Assembly: GCA_036245525.1 (NCBI GenBank)
Contig: BTPG01000001.1
Location: forward strand, 220,648,320 to 220,712,319
Source: Semisulcospira habei
Taxonomy: Eukaryota; Mollusca; Gastropoda; Semisulcospiridae
Direction: 5' to 3'
Length of the DNA: 64,000 bases
The stretch's first letter is position 1; each line of letters opens with the position of its first letter. Shown here piece after piece: positions 46,701 to 53,071 of the stretch. The position numbers were made by a program, and so were the translations under genes. The notes beneath the pieces are model-generated. The model made no database searches. It was not told the origin of the DNA and worked only from the letters and a program-made list of their open reading frames with translations.

Positions 46701-47457
46701 AGTGACCAGGATTTGGGGAGACTTGTTTATATATTTAGAATGTTTTCTAGTAGGCCAGCACATTTTAAGTCGACTCATGCACAAATCTAAAGACTACAGT
46801 TTGAACAAGTTCATTAAAAAAAAAAAAAGGAAAGTTGAAACTTAAATTCTTACTTGACGACTGTCATTCAGAGAGACCCGTTGCATATATTTAGCATGTT
46901 TTTTTACATTGACCTATGCAAAAACCACTCTCTGTGATTAATTTAATTATGAGTCTTTCACTTTCATTTCAGTAGCATAATGATAACTTTCTACATACTT
47001 GTCCCTCTCTGCTTCCACTCCCACTGTTGGATTTTAGATGCCATTTTAGACTACAGTTGGTTCGTTCTTTCTAACCCATTTAGCCCCAAGCCCTACAGCA
47101 GGAGATGGATTGCCCATGATAATTCAAGGGTAATGCCAGATGAGCTTACTGATAGTGCCTGAATGTGTGCCAAGTTCATCTGGCACTACTCTTGAATGAT
47201 TATGGTCAATCCATCTCCTGCAGCTGGCACACATTCATTAGGAACACCTCCAAACTTTGGGAAATCTGGGGGTATTGTTACTGGTAAATGGTTTAATGAG
47301 ATGTGTTCCTATTTTCCAGATTGAAAAGCAAACAGCTAGTTTGAAATTTGAGGAAGAAATTAAGCACGAGCAAGAAGAGAAAAAGAAACAAGCTGAGGAA
47401 GCCAAAGAACGGAAGAAGCAATTCAAAGAAAAGGCCAACGTGTTCAACCAAGCTTAA
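10073..47457 (+). CDS. EFHD2: Swiprosin / EF-hand domain family member D2-like protein (4 exons, 195 aa)
   Basis: Joining 10073-10236, 40949-41096, 41666-41803 and 47320-47457 gives an uninterrupted 195-residue protein with GT-AG junctions and matching phases (2, 0, 0). Order of parts: a short disordered N-terminus; the family hallmark [21 protein letters not shown]-hand 1 (loop 57-68, D/G/D/Y/D/E at positions 1,3,5,7,9,12); the linker [15 protein letters not shown]-hand 2 (loop 93-104, D/D/D/K/S/E); the [10 protein letters not shown] segment; and a Glu/Lys-rich C-terminal coiled coil (about 158-190). Known family members (swiprosin-1, Drosophila swip-1) bind Ca2+ and F-actin, cross-link actin and act in lamellipodia, cell spreading and immune-cell signalling. 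From memory vertebrate EFHD2 is about 240 aa, so this N-terminus is shorter. EFHD1 versus EFHD2 cannot be separated in an invertebrate; treat it as the single EFHD orthologue. Confidence 0.95.
10444..12777 (+). mobile_element. Non-coding element with terminal direct repeats (TRIM/LARD-like), copy 1
   Basis: A 5' repeat at 10444-10903 recurs in the same orientation at about 12388-12777 (about 390 bp shared, for example CCGCCCACCAGCTGCACATT, then CCACAATTGTCCACTGGATA, ending AACATGACC). The 1.5-kb interior has no retroviral-type coding frame. A second copy of the whole element lies inverted at 35461-39860, which fixes the limits. The 3' repeat here lacks the first ~70 bp seen in the other copy. 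Direct terminal repeats and a non-coding interior suggest a terminal-repeat retrotransposon lacking its own enzymes. The ends are not a clean TG...CA and the flanking duplication is poor here. Confidence 0.7.
12778..14395. other. Intron 1 sequence, nothing recognised
   Basis: AT-rich intronic DNA. Neither strand shows a convincing exon, RNA gene or element end. Confidence 0.5.
14399..14465 (+). repeat. Possible SINE head (tRNA-like A box)
   Basis: The stretch GAGCAGCGGTAAAGGCGTCT resembles the tRNA-derived head of the SINE at 49920-50361 (GCGCAGCGGTAAAAGC). No B box or tail follows, so this is at most a fragment. Confidence 0.35.
14466..15514. other. Intron 1 sequence with C-rich low-complexity tract
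   Basis: Contains a C/A-rich stretch at about 14937-15005 and a C-tract followed by an A-tract at about 15167-15196. No gene is seen. Confidence 0.5.
15515..15618 (+). repeat. tRNA-related SINE fragment
   Basis: It matches, on the opposite strand, the SINE at 28402-28581 (shared ATTTGTTCAGATCCTATT and GTTGAAATCACC-type segment). It lacks about 24 bp of the A-box region and is diverged, so it is an old partial copy. Confidence 0.65.
15619..17989. other. Intron 1 sequence, nothing recognised
   Basis: AT-rich DNA with simple-sequence patches (TATA repeat near 15889-15905, T-tract near 15715-15740). No exon, RNA gene or element with defined ends is supported. Confidence 0.5.
17990..21985 (+). 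mobile_element. Non-LTR retrotransposon (LINE) with intact ORF
   Basis: A GC-rich leader starting near 17990 precedes the single long ORF at 18657-21884, which is followed by a short 3' region (GCCAAGAGAAGCCAAGAAT near 21910). Base composition changes sharply from the AT-rich intron at both sides. Outer limits are approximate because no target-site duplication could be assigned. It is inserted in the sense direction of the EFHD gene. Confidence 0.8.
18657..21884 (+). CDS. LINE endonuclease-reverse transcriptase polyprotein (1075 aa, uninterrupted)
   Basis: Domains in order: apurinic-type endonuclease (about 1-260) with [11 protein letters not shown] at the start, the catalytic Glu in SEVR (49), GDFNA (159-163) and a terminal T-D-H motif near 254; a linker; reverse transcriptase (about 495-790) with [68 protein letters not shown] and the catalytic FADD (about 758-761); thumb/connection with [20 protein letters not shown] and [13 protein letters not shown]; and a C-terminal CCHC-type zinc finger (1048-1068, C-x2-C-x12-H-x4-C). 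There is no RNase H domain and no upstream ORF1, so an RTE-like clade is likeliest. All catalytic motifs are intact and there are no stops or frameshifts, so the copy is young and may be competent. Confidence 0.93.
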   Translation: MTTTTGLNVACWNVRTMLDKADSGRPERRSALIAHELRRLNIDIAALSEVRLPDEGSLQELGAGYTLYWSGRPASERRLSGVGFMVKTSIATKLENLPTGHSDRIMSMRLPLRHQQHVTLLSVYSPTLLAEPAEKDKFYTDLRSLLQSTPADDKVIILGDFNARVGQDSEAWKGVLGKHGVGNCNDNGRLLLEFCAEQQLVITNTTFQQKDSRKTTWMHPRSKHWHLIDYVLVRQRDRSDVLLTRVMPSAECHTDHRLVRCKLRLHFKPKPKKWGPPKRKLDVASLQHDDVKAAFQTDLQRRLKDTADPVDSSPETLWEQLKTAIAKSSAEVLGFARKKNKDWFDENDVEIQEHLAKKRAAHQAHLAQPSCPVKKSAFRLICSSLQRKLRDLQNEWWTRLAQRTQLCADNGDYRGFYEALKAVYGPRHLEQSPLRSANGQALLTDNTSILNRWSEYFQSLFSAERTVQEAVVLQIPHLPVKVELDEPPTAEETLTAIHQLKSGKAAGIDGIPPEIWKHGGTALHNKLHDLFLCCWEEGTLPKDLRDAVVITLYKNKGEKSDCSNYRGITLLSIAGKILARLLLNRLVPAIAEDQLPGGQCGFRANRSTTDMVFVLRQLQEKCCEQNKGLYVTFVDLTKAFDTVSRQGMWQILERLGCPPKFLNMIVQLHEDQQGQVRLNNDLSEPFPILNGVKQGCVLAPTLFTIFFSMMLKQATVDLDDDDAVYIRYRLDGSLFNLRRLQAHTKTLDQLIRELLFADDAALVAHTERALQRITSCFADAAQLFGLEVSLKKTEVLHQPAPKTVYRPPHITIGESELKSVHQFTYLGCIITSDAKLDKELDSRLAKANSAFGRLFKRVWHNQQLKTGTKISVYRAVVLTTLLYGSESWALYRSQLRLLERFHQRCLRTILGIHWSDYVTNVEVLEQAETVSIEALLLRTQLRWAGHVSRMEDHCLPKITLFGELATGHRDRGAPKKRYKDCFKKSLSACQIDHHQWSSLAADRDTWRSTIYKAAVSFEDSHRASLKDKRLRRKNRDAAAQNPSHTFPCSHCGRTCLSRIGLRSHEQACRHRGQLL
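21993..22032 (-). repeat. Detached 3' tail of a CR1/L2 LINE (body at 27458-29645)
   Basis: (ATA)n followed by GAGGATTTATAAGGCGCC is the reverse complement of a CR1/L2-type 3' end (GCGC...TATAAAT plus a trinucleotide tail; compare 32170-32210). TTATAAGGCGC recurs at 26664 and 27447, showing that the body was pushed away by later insertions. Confidence 0.7.
22669..23181 (+). pseudogene. RTE-like LINE ORF, 5' half (endonuclease), broken
   Basis: It encodes [23 protein letters not shown], then an in-frame TGA, then [15 protein letters not shown] and [16 protein letters not shown], i.e. the first half of an apurinic-type endonuclease. The frame stops being meaningful at GETGTRGD (about 23181), where another element is inserted. 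It continues as [19 protein letters not shown] after 24207. Confidence 0.85.
23182..24206 (-). mobile_element. CR1/L2-type LINE fragment, 5'-truncated
   Basis: On the - strand it encodes the end of a CR1/L2 reverse transcriptase ([51 protein letters not shown]) and ends in TATAAATACCAT plus (TTA)n next to 23183. It is inserted between two adjoining codons of the host LINE endonuclease, with a short duplication GAGAT at 23177-23181 and 24207-24211. A ~29-bp tandem duplication (CAGCC.TGTGAGTCAGTAGTGA) lies at about 24120-24170. Confidence 0.83.
24207..26629 (+). pseudogene. RTE-like LINE ORF, 3' part (endonuclease end and reverse transcriptase), broken
   Basis: It continues the endonuclease ([27 protein letters not shown]) and the reverse transcriptase: [105 protein letters not shown] and the family C-terminus [11 protein letters not shown]. 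Frameshifts near 25930 and 26140 and several stops (near 24388, 24684, 24870, 24908, 26494) make it non-functional. Confidence 0.87.
26676..27445 (+). pseudogene. RNase H / zinc-knuckle C-terminus of another LINE, 5'-truncated
   Basis: Two frames carry an RNase H-like C-terminal half ([15 protein letters not shown], then [20 protein letters not shown]) and a Cys-rich end ([20 protein letters not shown]). This layout is common at the end of I/Nimb-type or related LINE polyproteins. There is a frameshift near 26960 and a stop at about 27192. The element ends in an (AAG)n-like tail and is flanked by TTATAAGGCGC at 26664 and 27447, a target-site duplication. Confidence 0.75.
27458..29645 (-). mobile_element. 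CR1/L2-type LINE, decayed (host of the nest)
   Basis: Reading leftward on the - strand, remnants appear in the right order: [13 protein letters not shown] (about 29560), AVKPLLKKP (about 29140), [20 protein letters not shown] and [11 protein letters not shown] (about 28640-28740), [20 protein letters not shown] (about 28340), [20 protein letters not shown] (about 28060) and a C-terminal [13 protein letters not shown] (about 27880). Many stops and frameshifts show age. Its 3' tail is the detached piece at 21993-22032. Confidence 0.85.
28402..28581 (-). mobile_element. tRNA-derived SINE inserted in the CR1/L2 LINE
   Basis: On the - strand it begins GAGCTGGGTGGCTCGGTGG (A box) and has a B-box-like GGGTTTGAATAAAGC. 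It is flanked by GTCAACCTG at 28393-28401 and 28582-28590, a 9-bp target-site duplication (10 of 11 including the edge), within the reverse transcriptase remnant. Confidence 0.82.
29646..31417. other. Intron 1 sequence, unassigned, with a CpG-richer block
   Basis: Includes a GA-repeat at about 30257-30275 and a CpG-richer block at about 30430-30830 that ends in a donor-like CAG|GTATTT, but no family-like protein is readable. The short motif around 30108-30140 resembles the edge of the dispersed repeat at 40055. Nothing else is supported. Confidence 0.45.
31418..31531 (+). repeat. 13-bp minisatellite (about 9 copies)
   Basis: Tandem TGGCTTCGATCAT units with one CATCAC variant. Because 13 is not a multiple of 3, all frames repeat every 39 bp, giving an apparent 13-residue peptide repeat that is not evidence of coding. 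Confidence 0.95.
31795..31995 (+). repeat. 17/18-bp minisatellite (GTTAGTCAT...)
   Basis: Alternating units GTTAGTCATTTTCGTCT and GTTAGTCATATTCACCT form a ~35-bp higher-order repeat over 200 bp, decaying at the right end. Confidence 0.93.
32170..33330 (-). mobile_element. CR1/L2-type LINE, 5'-truncated
   Basis: The 3' end (left) is GCGCTATATAAATACTC plus (ATT)n at 32171-32195. The body extends right to about 33330, where the frame begins abruptly inside the reverse transcriptase. The tail subterminus AGCGCTTAGAGCTTTTGAGT forms the usual conserved 3' recognition region. Confidence 0.88.
32420..33313 (-). pseudogene. CR1/L2 reverse transcriptase C-terminal fragment (297 codons, open)
   Basis: An uninterrupted frame starts within the catalytic block ([14 protein letters not shown]) and continues through [87 protein letters not shown] and [18 protein letters not shown] to a stop. 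The open frame implies recent insertion, but the 5' truncation removes the endonuclease and most of the polymerase, so it is dead on arrival. The first Met is internal and not a true start. Confidence 0.88.
33450..33920 (+). repeat. Dispersed repeat, copy a (inverted partner at 40055-40440)
   Basis: Shares with 40055-40440, in reverse complement, the segments ACAAAGCTGGCTAA, AACTCATCCAA, the (CATA)n/(GTAT)n patch and GTTACTTCA...GCCTGCCC. It includes a 30-bp tandem duplication (ATTACAATATGCTC.GAGGCA) at about 33645-33705. Class unknown. Confidence 0.6.
33969..33996. repeat. Short perfect hairpin
   Basis: AAGTCCCTTCT / AGAAGGGACTT, 11-bp stem with a 6-nt loop. AAAGTCCCTTCTA recurs at about 29760. 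Function unknown. Confidence 0.7.
33997..35142. other. Intron 1 sequence; one unassigned open frame
   Basis: An acceptor-like TTTGTTTCAG at about 34190 leads into an open stretch to a stop near 34421 (about 76 codons, with [18 protein letters not shown]). It resembles no family I can name and there is no donor-bounded partner. Short CA repeats lie at 34875-34915. No other feature is seen. Confidence 0.35.
35920..35980 (-). mobile_element. 61-bp insertion: RTE-type 3' end only
   Basis: Flanked by the perfect 11-bp duplication GTATGGAAACA (35909-35919 and 35981-35991). On the - strand it ends in GGCGTTAAACTC followed by AAATAACTAACTAACAAA, the form of an RTE-type 3' terminus. It is an extreme 5' truncation. 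Confidence 0.72.
36607..37516 (+). repeat. 5' LTR (910 bp)
   Basis: TGTAACGATTG...CACGTAACA. A TATAAAA box lies at 37083-37089 within an otherwise promoter-like segment. Downstream TTTTGGCACCTCCGACGGG is the probable primer-binding region. Confidence 0.8.
37600..38348 (+). pseudogene. Gag (capsid) fragment of the Gypsy-like element, frameshifted
   Basis: The likely start is [17 protein letters not shown] at 37600. A frameshift near 37715 moves to the frame of [20 protein letters not shown], a charged coiled coil, followed by a SCAN-related capsid region ([70 protein letters not shown]). The frame runs into 3' LTR sequence at about 38349, so the capsid end and zinc knuckle are lost. Confidence 0.85.
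38349..38469 (+). repeat. 3' LTR remnant (last ~120 bp)
   Basis: ATTGTCTACATCCTTAAGCC onward matches 37395-37516 with very few differences, ending in GTAACA at the duplication. Confidence 0.82.
40055..40440 (-). repeat. Dispersed repeat, copy b
   Basis: Reverse-complement relative of 33450-33920 (see there). The two face each other across the MITE nest. Confidence 0.6.
40573..40761. repeat. (CT)n microsatellites
   Basis: Two CT tracts (about 40573-40665 and 40722-40761) separated by a 55-bp spacer, about 190 bp upstream of exon 2. The apparent Ser-Leu or Arg-Glu frames are artefacts. Confidence 0.95.
40949..41096 (+). CDS. EFHD2: EFHD exon 2 (both Ca2+-binding loops)
   Basis: Acceptor TTTCACAG|GTATGAT completes Lys55. 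The exon encodes residues 56-104, containing EF-hand loops 57-68 and 93-104. The last codon of loop 2 (Glu104, position 12) is the last codon of the exon, and the donor is GAG|GTAAAA. All acidic ligands needed for Ca2+ binding are present; Gly at position 3 of loop 1 is also found in vertebrate homologues. Confidence 0.95.
41097..41665 (+). other. EFHD intron 2 (569 bp)
   Basis: Begins GTAAAA and ends GTGTGCAG. Contains a C/A-rich tract (41127-41185) and a TTTA-rich patch. No other feature. Confidence 0.85.
41666..41803 (+). CDS. EFHD2: EFHD exon 3
   Basis: Between acceptor TGTGTGCAG and donor AAG|GTATGG, 46 codons encode residues 105-150. They include the family-specific [16 protein letters not shown] and the segment [19 protein letters not shown] that precedes the coiled coil. 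Phase is 0 on both sides. Confidence 0.95.
42023..42390 (+). mobile_element. SINE-like/RTE-tail element with (CAAC)n tail, intact copy
   Basis: 368 bp flanked by ACCTGTGTAATnTTCAC (17 positions, one mismatch) at 42006-42022 and 42391-42407. It ends GACGTTAAGCAATGTACAAC then CAACCAACCAAC. The same family is at 22033-26663. It is non-coding; it could be a SINE or a truncated RTE 3' end. Confidence 0.83.
42703..42746 (-). ncRNA. Type I hammerhead ribozyme, unit 1
   Basis: Read on the - strand: stem I GGTGTG, core CTGAGGA (C3-A9), stem II GGTC-GCCAA-GACC, GAAA (G12-A15.1), a short stem III through the palindrome ACAGCTGT, the GTC cleavage triplet, then stem I CACACC. Stem I extends past an internal bulge by GCC/GGC (to 42700 and 42752). 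Predicted self-cleavage is after the C at 42709, before 42708. Every invariant core base is present; position 7 is G. The 2-bp stem III with a 4-nt loop is like those of Penelope- and retrozyme-borne hammerheads, which often act better as dimers. Confidence 0.92.
43223..43266 (-). ncRNA. Type I hammerhead ribozyme, unit 2
   Basis: Identical to unit 1, one period (520 bp) away. Cleavage after 43229. Confidence 0.92.
43743..43786 (-). ncRNA. Type I hammerhead ribozyme, unit 3
   Basis: Identical core and stems. Cleavage after 43749. Confidence 0.92.
44263..44306 (-). ncRNA. Type I hammerhead ribozyme, unit 4
   Basis: Identical core and stems. Cleavage after 44269. Confidence 0.92.
44784..44827 (-). 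ncRNA. Type I hammerhead ribozyme, unit 5
   Basis: Identical core and stems, shifted one base by a longer A-tract. Cleavage after 44790. Confidence 0.92.
45303..45346 (-). ncRNA. Type I hammerhead ribozyme, unit 6
   Basis: Identical core and stems. Cleavage after 45309. Confidence 0.92.
45906..45949 (+). ncRNA. Type I hammerhead ribozyme, inverted unit
   Basis: Same ribozyme in the inverted part, so it lies on the + strand: GGTGTG (45906-45911), CTGAGGA (45912-45918), GGTC/GACC (45919-45922, 45928-45931), GAAA (45932-45935), GTC ending at 45943, CACACC (45944-45949). This copy would be transcribed within EFHD intron 3 in the gene's own sense and could cleave the pre-mRNA between 45943 and 45944. 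Confidence 0.92.
46265..47068. other. EFHD intron 3 sequence with degenerate ~150-bp internal repetition
   Basis: Loose repeats of the pattern AGACnTGTTGCATATTTAG.ATGTTT..A and CACAAAAA.TACACA (about 46390, 46545, 46710, 46870) suggest an old, decayed tandem repeat. No gene is seen. Confidence 0.5.
47070..47245. mobile_element. Hairpin MITE (TTTAGCCCC family), copy 1
   Basis: The arms GCAGGAGATGGATTG.CCATG and ATTCAAG.GTA.TGCCAGAT are followed by their inverted complements (ATCTGGCACTACTCTTGAAT, CAATCCATCTCCTGCAG). A left terminus CCCATTTAGCCCCAAGCCCT is present. It lies 75 bp upstream of EFHD exon 4. Relatives are at 56290, 57018 and 63880. Confidence 0.75.
47320..47457 (+). CDS. EFHD2: EFHD exon 4 (coiled coil and stop)
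   Basis: Acceptor TTTTCCAG precedes 45 codons and a TAA stop. The product is a Lys/Glu-rich helix with [20 protein letters not shown], closely matching the C-terminal coiled coil that mediates dimerisation in swiprosins. Confidence 0.95.
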   Translation: MEKQTASLKFEEEIKHEQEEKKKQAEEAKERKKQFKEKANVFNQA

Positions 47458-48085
47458 ATGCTCCGTTATTGCCCTTGCTAATAATTGTTTCCTCTGAAAC
47501 CTAACTTGACTCCCTTATACATGCAGCCATTGGTACTTTAAATATCACCATTGGTTGCATGTGTAAGGGAATTAACCCTACATGAATGAAAAACAACCGG
47601 ACCAGTCTTTTTTTTTTTATTACACACATACCACGATCTAACAATCTATACCACAGCTACATAATGCATAGTTTATTTCTCCAAGGAACAAAAACAATGC
47701 TGAAATATGACCAAGGGTAATCTAAGTGAAAAGTTGTCATATTGTATTTGTTTTTTGCAAAAGGTAAAGTCTAAAGTAGCAGTTCACATTAAGGTATTCT
47801 TATGGAAGAAGACTCTCTAGCACCTCCTATAAAGTCATATCCGCAGTCCATCTCGCATACGTGGACAGGTATTTTCTTTCACCTCTGATGTTGAGAAAAA
47901 GGGGGATGATTGCTGCTGGCGTTGTGTTACGTTTCCTGTATCAAGCAAAGTGGGCATTGTGTGACTTGGCTTGCATGTTTTTGAATGAAAACCTTCAGAC
48001 TCCTATCTGCTCTCCATTATGAAAGCATGTACTAGTTTGCTTTTATTGATCAGCCCATACAATAAAGTTCTTTTAGCCAGCTAAG
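47458..48085 (+). other. EFHD 3' UTR with candidate poly(A) signal
   Basis: The first good poly(A) signal after the stop is AATAAA at 48061-48066. It is assigned by position only; a longer 3' UTR is possible. Confidence 0.45.
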
Positions 48086-49917
48086 CTCACTGAAACAAAC
48101 AGAAGCTACATCTTGGGTGTCTCCATTTCTCTGAAATGATGCTGATAGAAAGCAAAAACCCCTGAACATATTCAAGAAGATAGGAAGGAAATTTGTTTTA
48201 CACTTGCCTCACAGTATGTGTACAGGCACACTCAAAATCTGCAGAGGTACTCACTGACTAGAAACTTCAGAAAGCCAAGGTGTTACTCAAAGGGATGTGC
48301 CTTCTTTTGTCGGACACAATGGGACAGATTTTCCCTGCAGGATTTTTCTTAAGAAGATGCAACAAGATACTGTTAGTGGCGTTTTCAATTGCTTTTCTTA
48401 TTTTTGCATCACCACATAACATCATGTATTCTGCAAAGGAATTGTGGGGTTCCATCCCATTATTTTCACATATCTTATGGCTTATGCTGCTAACCTGGCA
48501 CGCTATTACATTCTCTATGAAAAGGCTAGCACATGCACGTATCCACAATTTGACTCTACAATCATTTCATGAAATGGTGAGATAAATTAATGATTTATAA
48601 GGGAATAGGTCATCCCAGTGCAGTTTCAAGATACGTATAGTAAATATTGTGAGCCTGCCCAGAGAGTTAGGAATGAACAATACAGCCATTTAGAACAGAC
48701 CATGAAAACGCAGACATAGGATGTTCATTTATCAGTGGGCATAGTATTTCAGAATTATGACGGTACTAAAGAACATATTGTCTAAGCCCATGTGTGAGTT
48801 TTTAGTTCTCAGTGCTAATGACTATAAACATTTTGAAGAGCAAATGTTATAGGATTAGGCTGTTTTTTTGTGTGACGGTGTATGACAACAACTAGGGAGC
48901 ACAGGTCAGTCTCTGTTACATTGTTTGGTGCAAAAATAGCTGGCCTTTCCAGATCTGTGGCTGTTTGTCACCCGTCAAACAAGCACCTAGTTTAAGGATG
49001 CAGACAAGAGAGACTATTTTTTTAAAGGACAAAAACTTACATGTTCTTTAAATGGCAGTAACTGGTGATAGGAGAGGTTGGGCGGGGAAGGCGTGTTTGG
49101 TGAAGGGCTGGGACTCTAGGAAACAGAGAAGTCATCCCTAAAGCTCCTTCATGGATTCAAAATTCAAGTTCTACTACCTTAAACAGCACAATATAATTTT
49201 CTTGTGTAAACCGTACAGTCATGTAAGCAGTACATATAATTTTATGTGCTGTACTCGGATATTAAGATGTTTTCTGTCAGTGTGAATGATCACTGTGGGG
49301 CATTTTGCAAGTTCATCTACAAGAATATGTTCTTTTGTTTATTTACAGTTGTTTTGCATGCATATGGTAGCTGAGCACCTAAGATTTTCTTGCCATTTTT
49401 CCCCATGATTTCCCATTATCCTTACCCATGGCTCAGGAATTTTATAATTTTGTCAGCACAATTTTAACCTGAATCATTTGCATCAGATATTTTGTATCGA
49501 GGAAACTTCTTACATTCAGTTTTTGTGTGTGCATTGTAAAGTTATTTTTGATAAATTAATATTACTTCAGGAAATGAAAGGGCTGCTGAATTTTTGTTAA
49601 TTTCCCAAATGTTTGTGTCGTCCGCCATGTAAATTGTAATTAGCCTTTTCATCTAGAAATGGCTGGTAAATTAAAAGATGAAAATTAGATCCTTTATTAT
49701 TATGTCTGCTGTTATTTCTGATGAAAACACTAACATTGTAACATGACCATTTGTTGGTGAAGTTACTGTCTTTTTCTTTCTAGTCATTTGAATAGCTTTT
49801 GTTTCCATTGTTTTGTTCTTTTGGAAAGAGTTTTTTTTTAACTTCAGTGTTTCAAGGTTCAGAGATAAATTTCTGTAATGCCCTTTACATGTGTGCATGC
49901 AGCCACTGCTACTGTGT
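48086..49917. other. Intergenic or extended 3' UTR sequence, nothing recognised
   Basis: AT-rich, no exon-like frame on either strand that resembles a protein, and no defined element ends. Confidence 0.45.
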
Positions 49918-50361
49918 ACAATAATAATAATAATAATAATAATACTTAGTATTTATATGGCGCATTTCTAAAATTTATAATATAACTCAATGCGCAGGAC
50001 ATGGCCGCAAACTGAACCCAACAAGCACGCTCACGTGAATCACGCGCATTCCCTCACACACTCTACATAAACACAGAATATTCACGTGGTGCTAAGGGCA
50101 AGCTCAAGCGAGCTACTGAAATTTTGGAAATTTAAATCGTTTTTTTATATTTTTGAAATTTGATTAAGTGGACTGAAATTAATACCGAATTCGTGAGGGA
50201 TAGAAAGAGCCGGACTACCCGGAGAAAGAACCCCCGACAGTCTGCCCGAATTAATGGTGACACTTACTAGAGGAGAAAAGTCCGACGCCGGAACCGGGTA
50301 TCGAACCTCGCACCTCTTGCATTGGTGGCAGGTGCTTTTACCGCTGCGCCGACCGCCCCGT
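49918..50361 (-). mobile_element. tRNA-derived SINE with CR1/L2-type tail
   Basis: On the - strand it starts with a tRNA-like head: A box TCGGCGCAGCGGTAAAAGC and B box GAGGTTCGATACCC at normal spacing. A ~270-bp body follows, then the tail GCGCCATATAAATACT plus (ATT)n at 49921-49943. This tail matches the 3' ends of the CR1/L2 LINEs in this window (for example 32171), so it is probably mobilised by that family. Confidence 0.85.
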
Positions 50362-51095
50362 AGTGGTGGATGTGTGCACAAGAGGGTCAATCAGTTAGTT
50401 CATTCTTTCCTTTTTTATTAACATAGTCAAATACAAGTGATCAACATGTTATTATGCCCCTCACTGCATGTTTTTATCGTTGATAAATTTCAGCTCGCTT
50501 TGCAACAAAAATTTCACCTAGCGCACTTCTTCACCAATCCACCAATATGAGTCAGATTAGCATGATATACAGAACAAGAAGGAACAGATAAAACACCTAG
50601 CTAAAATCATATAAATGTTCTAAAACGTGTCAGAATTGGTGTGGCCATGTTCGCAAATTCAGCTCTGGGGGATTTGCAACACTGGTTGCAGTAACTCTAA
50701 ATAGGGGCCAAGTTGTGCTCTCTTGATGATCAGGTTCAGCCAGCCATGTTAGGCTTATGTATAATCCTGCTGCAAAATTATGTATACTAATGTTTATATA
50801 ATTATTTCAAAGCAATATTTAGTTACAACAAAATATAATAATGTATACATGTACAATGTGTATTGGTACATTTTGCTCATTCCTTCAGATCGCCACTGCT
50901 TATGTATTTGTAATCAAAACAGTGAAGATTATGATCTGTTTTTTGGTGTGAATGCATTCTTGTGTGAATTCAACCTTTTAGGTTATAAATTTGTACAGTG
51001 TAAGCAATTGATCAAATGTTGTCCATTTATTCTTTGTCAGGTTCCTAAGATGCAAACTGAAATCAAAGTACAGAATTTCTGCAAAACAAATAATT

Positions 51096-51184
51096 AACCC
51101 TTTGCCTATCAGTAGCGCTTTGTGTTGTGATGATTCCTGCAGGAATCATGAAAAAACGCATTACTGACATCCAGAGAGTTAAAC
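51096..51184. mobile_element. ~90-bp palindromic mini-element, copy 1
   Basis: Starts TTAACCCTTTGCC and ends near GAGAGTTAAAC, with a central perfect palindrome ATGATTCCTGCAGGAATCAT. Shares termini and core with 53072-53164. Confidence 0.6.
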
Positions 51185-53071
51185 TCTAGTAGTTTACAAT
51201 TGTAATTAGTCTTCTGGTGGAGAGAGGGGTTATAATATGATTCTGCTACATCTACTTTGCAGTGTGATAGATGCTGTTACATTTTGTATTATATTTGGCA
51301 GTACACATGTGCATGTCATGTACTACATGTGGTAATCTTTTGCTCAAAAGTTTCTAGCATCGAATTTTGTAGCAATCTATATGCAAACTGTCTTAACAAC
51401 TCGGGGTGTGTTGCAATCAGCTTTTGTCCATTTGACATAGATTGCCTCGAGTTTTTTTTTGTGTGCAAATAACTTGGAATGCAGGAGATTTCAGGATAAC
51501 TGTAAAAAGAAAAAATGATCACCAACTTTAGTTCAAATTTATCTCAATGTTCTTTTAGTCCTGACAACAATCGTTTAACCACTGCCCTCAGGAAATTTTG
51601 AACATGACAGTTTTAAATCTGCTAAAATATACCCTGATTTTGCCCTCTCAGAAACACTTGACATTTATTTCTGCAAACAGCATTTTCCCCATGTTCAATG
51701 TTCAATAACTTGCTCTTGCAGTGCATTTGATCCATGCATAGCTTGTCTTAGTTTTTGCATCAGTGCTGCAGTTAAGTGGTCACTGAGGCCTGAACAGGGT
51801 ACAGTATATATTTAAACTTTACAGTAGGTCATCTCCATTATCTCCCAAGGGTATATGTAGTTCCTAAACCGTTGGGTTTAAAAACCATTAAATTTGAAAT
51901 AAATTGGGGCCAGCTTTGGTGATAACTTTTTTGTTCTTAGTGTTGTCCTGAAATAAGTCTTGTTCAAAAGTTAATTCGAATAAACAATGCTGAAAGCTTT
52001 GCTGAAACGGACTATACTTTGCTTTATGCTGAGTGTCAGCATGCAGGAAGCCGAGTTAATATGTGTTGAGGTACAAGTATATGCAATTTGTTTGTTTTTT
52101 CACTTGACGGAAAGGTGTAAAATGAATCAAAAATCTTTTACAATCTCACAGCTTAGACACACACATCATGCTTCTACATTTTCTCCTTAGCTTGGCTGTG
52201 CTTCCATTTGTATTTATATATATGTATGCTGATCTGTTTTTTGACCTTATGGCTTAGTACTGTTATGTCCAAGGTTACAGACCAGCATACAATTATTATC
52301 TTGCAGTATTACAATGCTTTTTTTACCATTTTGTGCTATAGATACACATTGTTACCAACTGATCTACTTTGTTTCTGTGCTTGTGATCTTCCTGTTGTAC
52401 ACAACTGCCTATTTTGTCTTTTATTACCCATCTTGCCAAGTTGCTTTCTTTGATCTTGTTAAGTGTAGTAACTGTCACTTAATACTTTGAAGGCATAATT
52501 GTTTTGAACAAGGATCTGTTAATTTTTGCTTTAATTTAAATAACAGATGAAACTCTTTGATATATTTTATGAGCTCCTGATGGAATATTGTGTCTTTGCG
52601 CTGTTTGATCATGAAGGGTATTCAATCTAAGATTATCTTCAAATTACAAATTTGGGCAGACTTGAAATTAGATCTTACTTACTATTAGATCTTTCTTGCA
52701 GTGTGAATTGTCTGGATATAACTACTTTGGCTTTATATGCAAGACTCCCAATATTTTGCTGTTATTTGTTATAAAGCAGTATTCAAATAAATACGCTGAT
52801 GCTCATTTTGGATTCAAATGATAAAGTGAATTCCTTTTATACACACCTGAACTGTTCCATAATAGTTAACAATTTGTCACTTACCCATACATGCAGTTTA
52901 AGCATATTCCTGGACATTATCCCATATACTAATAATAACTGCAATAGTGTTTTCAATGTTTACCTGCAGTTTGTTGAAGCATAAGTATTTCCTGGCATCC
53001 GACTGTATGATTTACTGCACACATGCACTTTATTCTGTTTTCTTTACACCTGCAGTTTGTTTTGTTGCCTT

